The notes beneath the pieces are model-generated. The model saw only the letters and a program-made list of their open reading frames with translations, made no database searches and had not been told where the DNA came from. Source: UBA685 sp002299005 (lineage in GTDB: Bacteria > Pseudomonadota > Alphaproteobacteria > Puniceispirillales > Puniceispirillaceae). Taken from it: a DNA stretch of 7,897 nucleotides. The DNA lies in contig CAXAAH010000065.1 in assembly GCA_963966775.1 (NCBI GenBank), positions 1 to 7,897 of the forward strand, written 5' to 3'. The position numbers and the translations under genes were made by a program. This document shows, one piece after another, positions 6,385 to 7,897 of this stretch. Positions within the stretch are counted from its first letter, which is position 1. The number at the start of each line of letters is the position of its first letter.

Positions 6385-6885
6385 ATGAAGCATTTTACGC
6401 ACAAAATTTTCGTGATCTTGTTGGCTGTGATGGCATTATTAATGCCGCCCTCCTCCCAAATCATGGCCGCAGATGAGGGGGCATCATCGATTATTATGCC
6501 CTCTCCTAGCCTTTTGCCAGAAGATGTTGTGGCGATACAGCTATTGGGATTGCAACTCACAAAGGGTGATTCAAGCTCGGTTGAAATGCGCCAAGTATGG
6601 GCGTTTGCGCATCCCTATAATAAGGCGATGACAGGGCCGTTACAGCGCTTTGCACGGCTGTTTGACCTGCCTGCCTATCGGCCTTTATTGGGGCATAAAT
6701 CGCACCAGATCTTGCGCCTTGCCCAAGGTGAGGATCAGGTGCAAATGCAGGTGCAGGTCACAGGGCGTGACGCTAAATCTTATGTCTATTTGTGGGTTGT
6801 AGGGCGCGCTGATACAGGCCCTGAGGCTGGCAGTTGGATGACCTTATCTGTCTCAGCGCCCGCAGGCGGCGGCACGCAATCTTAA
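6385..6885 (+). CDS. Exported DUF4864-like protein
   Basis: The 166-residue product has an N-terminal signal peptide: basic start (MKHFTHK), hydrophobic core (IFVILLAVMALLM) and a probable cleavage at IMA-ADE near residue 28, so it is likely periplasmic. The mature domain matches my memory of the DUF4864 family, a short alphaproteobacterial family of unknown function. The recognisable blocks are LPEDVVAIQLLGLQ, VWAFAHPYNKAMTGPLQRF, PAYRPLLGHKSHQIL and a C-terminal YVYLWVV followed by WMTLSVSAP. There is no predicted enzyme motif. It lies 59 bases behind the dehalogenase and 98 bases before the third permease, with a weak ribosome site (TAAGA). The family assignment rests on recall of conserved blocks, not a search. 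Confidence 0.75.
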   Translation: MKHFTHKIFVILLAVMALLMPPSSQIMAADEGASSIIMPSPSLLPEDVVAIQLLGLQLTKGDSSSVEMRQVWAFAHPYNKAMTGPLQRFARLFDLPAYRPLLGHKSHQILRLAQGEDQVQMQVQVTGRDAKSYVYLWVVGRADTGPEAGSWMTLSVSAPAGGGTQS

Positions 6886-6983
6886 CCTGCCATTCTCTGT
6901 TCATGCGATTTTGCTTGTACTTTATGCCATTGAGCGTTACCCAAAATAGCACGGATCTTTACAGGGTTTTAGGGGGTAGCACA

Positions 6984-7897
6984 ATGTTGGCAAATTGGCG
7001 GCAGTCACTTTCAGCTGAATTATATGGCGGTCTTTTGATTTTGAGCGCTATGGCTATTTTGGGGTTGGGTGATAATATCTTCTATTATCTTGAGCCTCAT
7101 ATGGGCCTTGGCCAGTTCCATGCTTTGCGTTCTCTTATCTGTCTTATCTTGCTTGTGCCTTTTGCGCTGATAACAGGTGCGCGCCTGCTTCCCGATAGAT
7201 GGGGGCCTATTTTGATGCGCACAGCGTTTCTAAGCGCTTCTATGTTTTTATATTTTGGCTCTTTGCCCATCATGTCTGTCGCAGAGGCGGCGGCGGGCCT
7301 GTTTACGGCGCCTATCTTTGTGCTGTTATTCACCCGCTTGGTCTATAAGGAGCGCATTGGGGTAAGGCGCATCTTGGCCGTGATGGTTGGCACAATTGGC
7401 GTGTTGTTTGTGTTGCGCCCTGATGAGGTCGGGTTTCATATTTTGCAATTAATGCCTGTCGCAGGCGGGGCGCTTTATGCGATGGCCGCGATGACAACGC
7501 GCCGCTATTGCGCGGATGAGCCGCCCCTATCATTGGTGGCTGTGTTCTTTTTCGTGATAGGGCTGACAGGGGCGCTTGCGACAACGATGCTTGATATGCG
7601 CCCTGTGAGTGAGGCGCTGTTTGAGGCCGCCCCGTTCTTCTTTCGGGGCTGGATGGCGCTTGATTTGGTGACAAGTGGCTGGATTATATTCCAAGGGTCA
7701 TTGACGGTTGTGGCGATCGCTTTGCTGACCAGAGGCTATCAGGTGGCAGAGACCAGCTATATGGCGGTGTTTGAATATAGTCTGCTGATTTTCGCCGCGG
7801 CGTGGACTTACATTATGTTTGGCCAAGCATTGGCTGTGACAAGCATTATCGGCTTTGTGTTGATCGCAAGCGCGGGTGTGATTGTCTCACGTGCCCT
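6984..7897 (+). CDS. DMT superfamily permease, two EamA repeats (third of three), 3' end cut by window
   Basis: Predicted ten-helix inner-membrane transporter. The frame is open from ATG 6984 through the last base (304 full codons), and because ordinary members have about 300 residues, only a few codons should lie beyond the window. A strong ribosome site, AGGGGG at 6971-6976, sits seven bases before the ATG and fixes the start. Repeat 1 includes SVAEAAAGLFTAPIF (Glu101) followed by YKERIGVRR, the usual membrane-exit pattern; repeat 2 includes GYQVAETSYMAVFEYS (Glu256), the matching position. These motifs differ from those of the two permeases upstream, so this is a separate DMT subfamily. 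Similar proteins are often labelled RhaT/EamA permeases; substrate and direction cannot be deduced. Confidence 0.87.
   Translation, partial: MLANWRQSLSAELYGGLLILSAMAILGLGDNIFYYLEPHMGLGQFHALRSLICLILLVPFALITGARLLPDRWGPILMRTAFLSASMFLYFGSLPIMSVAEAAAGLFTAPIFVLLFTRLVYKERIGVRRILAVMVGTIGVLFVLRPDEVGFHILQLMPVAGGALYAMAAMTTRRYCADEPPLSLVAVFFFVIGLTGALATTMLDMRPVSEALFEAAPFFFRGWMALDLVTSGWIIFQGSLTVVAIALLTRGYQVAETSYMAVFEYSLLIFAAAWTYIMFGQALAVTSIIGFVLIASAGVIVSRA

Noticed and set aside
6886..6983. Promoter for the third permease
   Set aside because: Candidate boxes such as TTGTAC have no acceptable -10 partner at 16-18 bases; only the ribosome site is convincing.
7097..7674. Two minus-strand frames near the window end
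   Set aside because: They are shadows of the third permease, whose frame on the + strand is uninterrupted from 6984 to the window edge and encodes a recognisable DMT protein.

Overview
The window reads as ordinary chromosomal DNA of an alphaproteobacterium. The best evidence is the RegB/RegA redox two-component pair, whose regulator carries the almost invariant alphaproteobacterial Fis-type DNA-binding tail, together with an O-succinylhomoserine sulfhydrylase of alphaproteobacterial type. Moderate base composition, short intergenic gaps and several small-molecule permeases would fit a marine lineage such as SAR116, but that placement is inference. All nine genes lie on the + strand and most of the sequence is coding. 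No gap exceeds about 140 bases, and I saw no RNA gene, mobile element, CRISPR array or phage remnant.

Layout. Positions 1-1302 hold a 5'-truncated regB sensor kinase, followed by regA (1393-1923). The regB-regA gap contains an inverted-repeat cluster that could form alternative hairpins. A 139-base gap leads to metZ (2063-3253), which makes homocysteine from O-succinylhomoserine and sulfide. A strong hairpin sits on the metZ stop codon. Two different DMT/EamA permeases follow (3283-4176 and 4205-5146). Next come a small unrecognised lipoprotein (5247-5582), an L-2-haloacid dehalogenase of the HAD superfamily with its full catalytic set (5630-6325), and a secreted DUF4864-like protein (6385-6885). 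A third DMT/EamA permease starts at 6984 and is still open at the window end.

How the genes relate. RegB and RegA form one signalling unit: a quinone- and thiol-sensing membrane kinase and its DNA-binding regulator. MetZ and the two permeases behind it may share transcription, which suggests but does not prove that the permeases move amino acids or related metabolites. The remaining genes are a loose co-directional series with no clear common pathway.

I do not see a convincing undescribed biological system. The observations most worth checking are the non-canonical phosphorylation box of RegB (His followed by Lys instead of Glu), the alternative hairpins between regB and regA, and the hairpin separating metZ from the permease genes.
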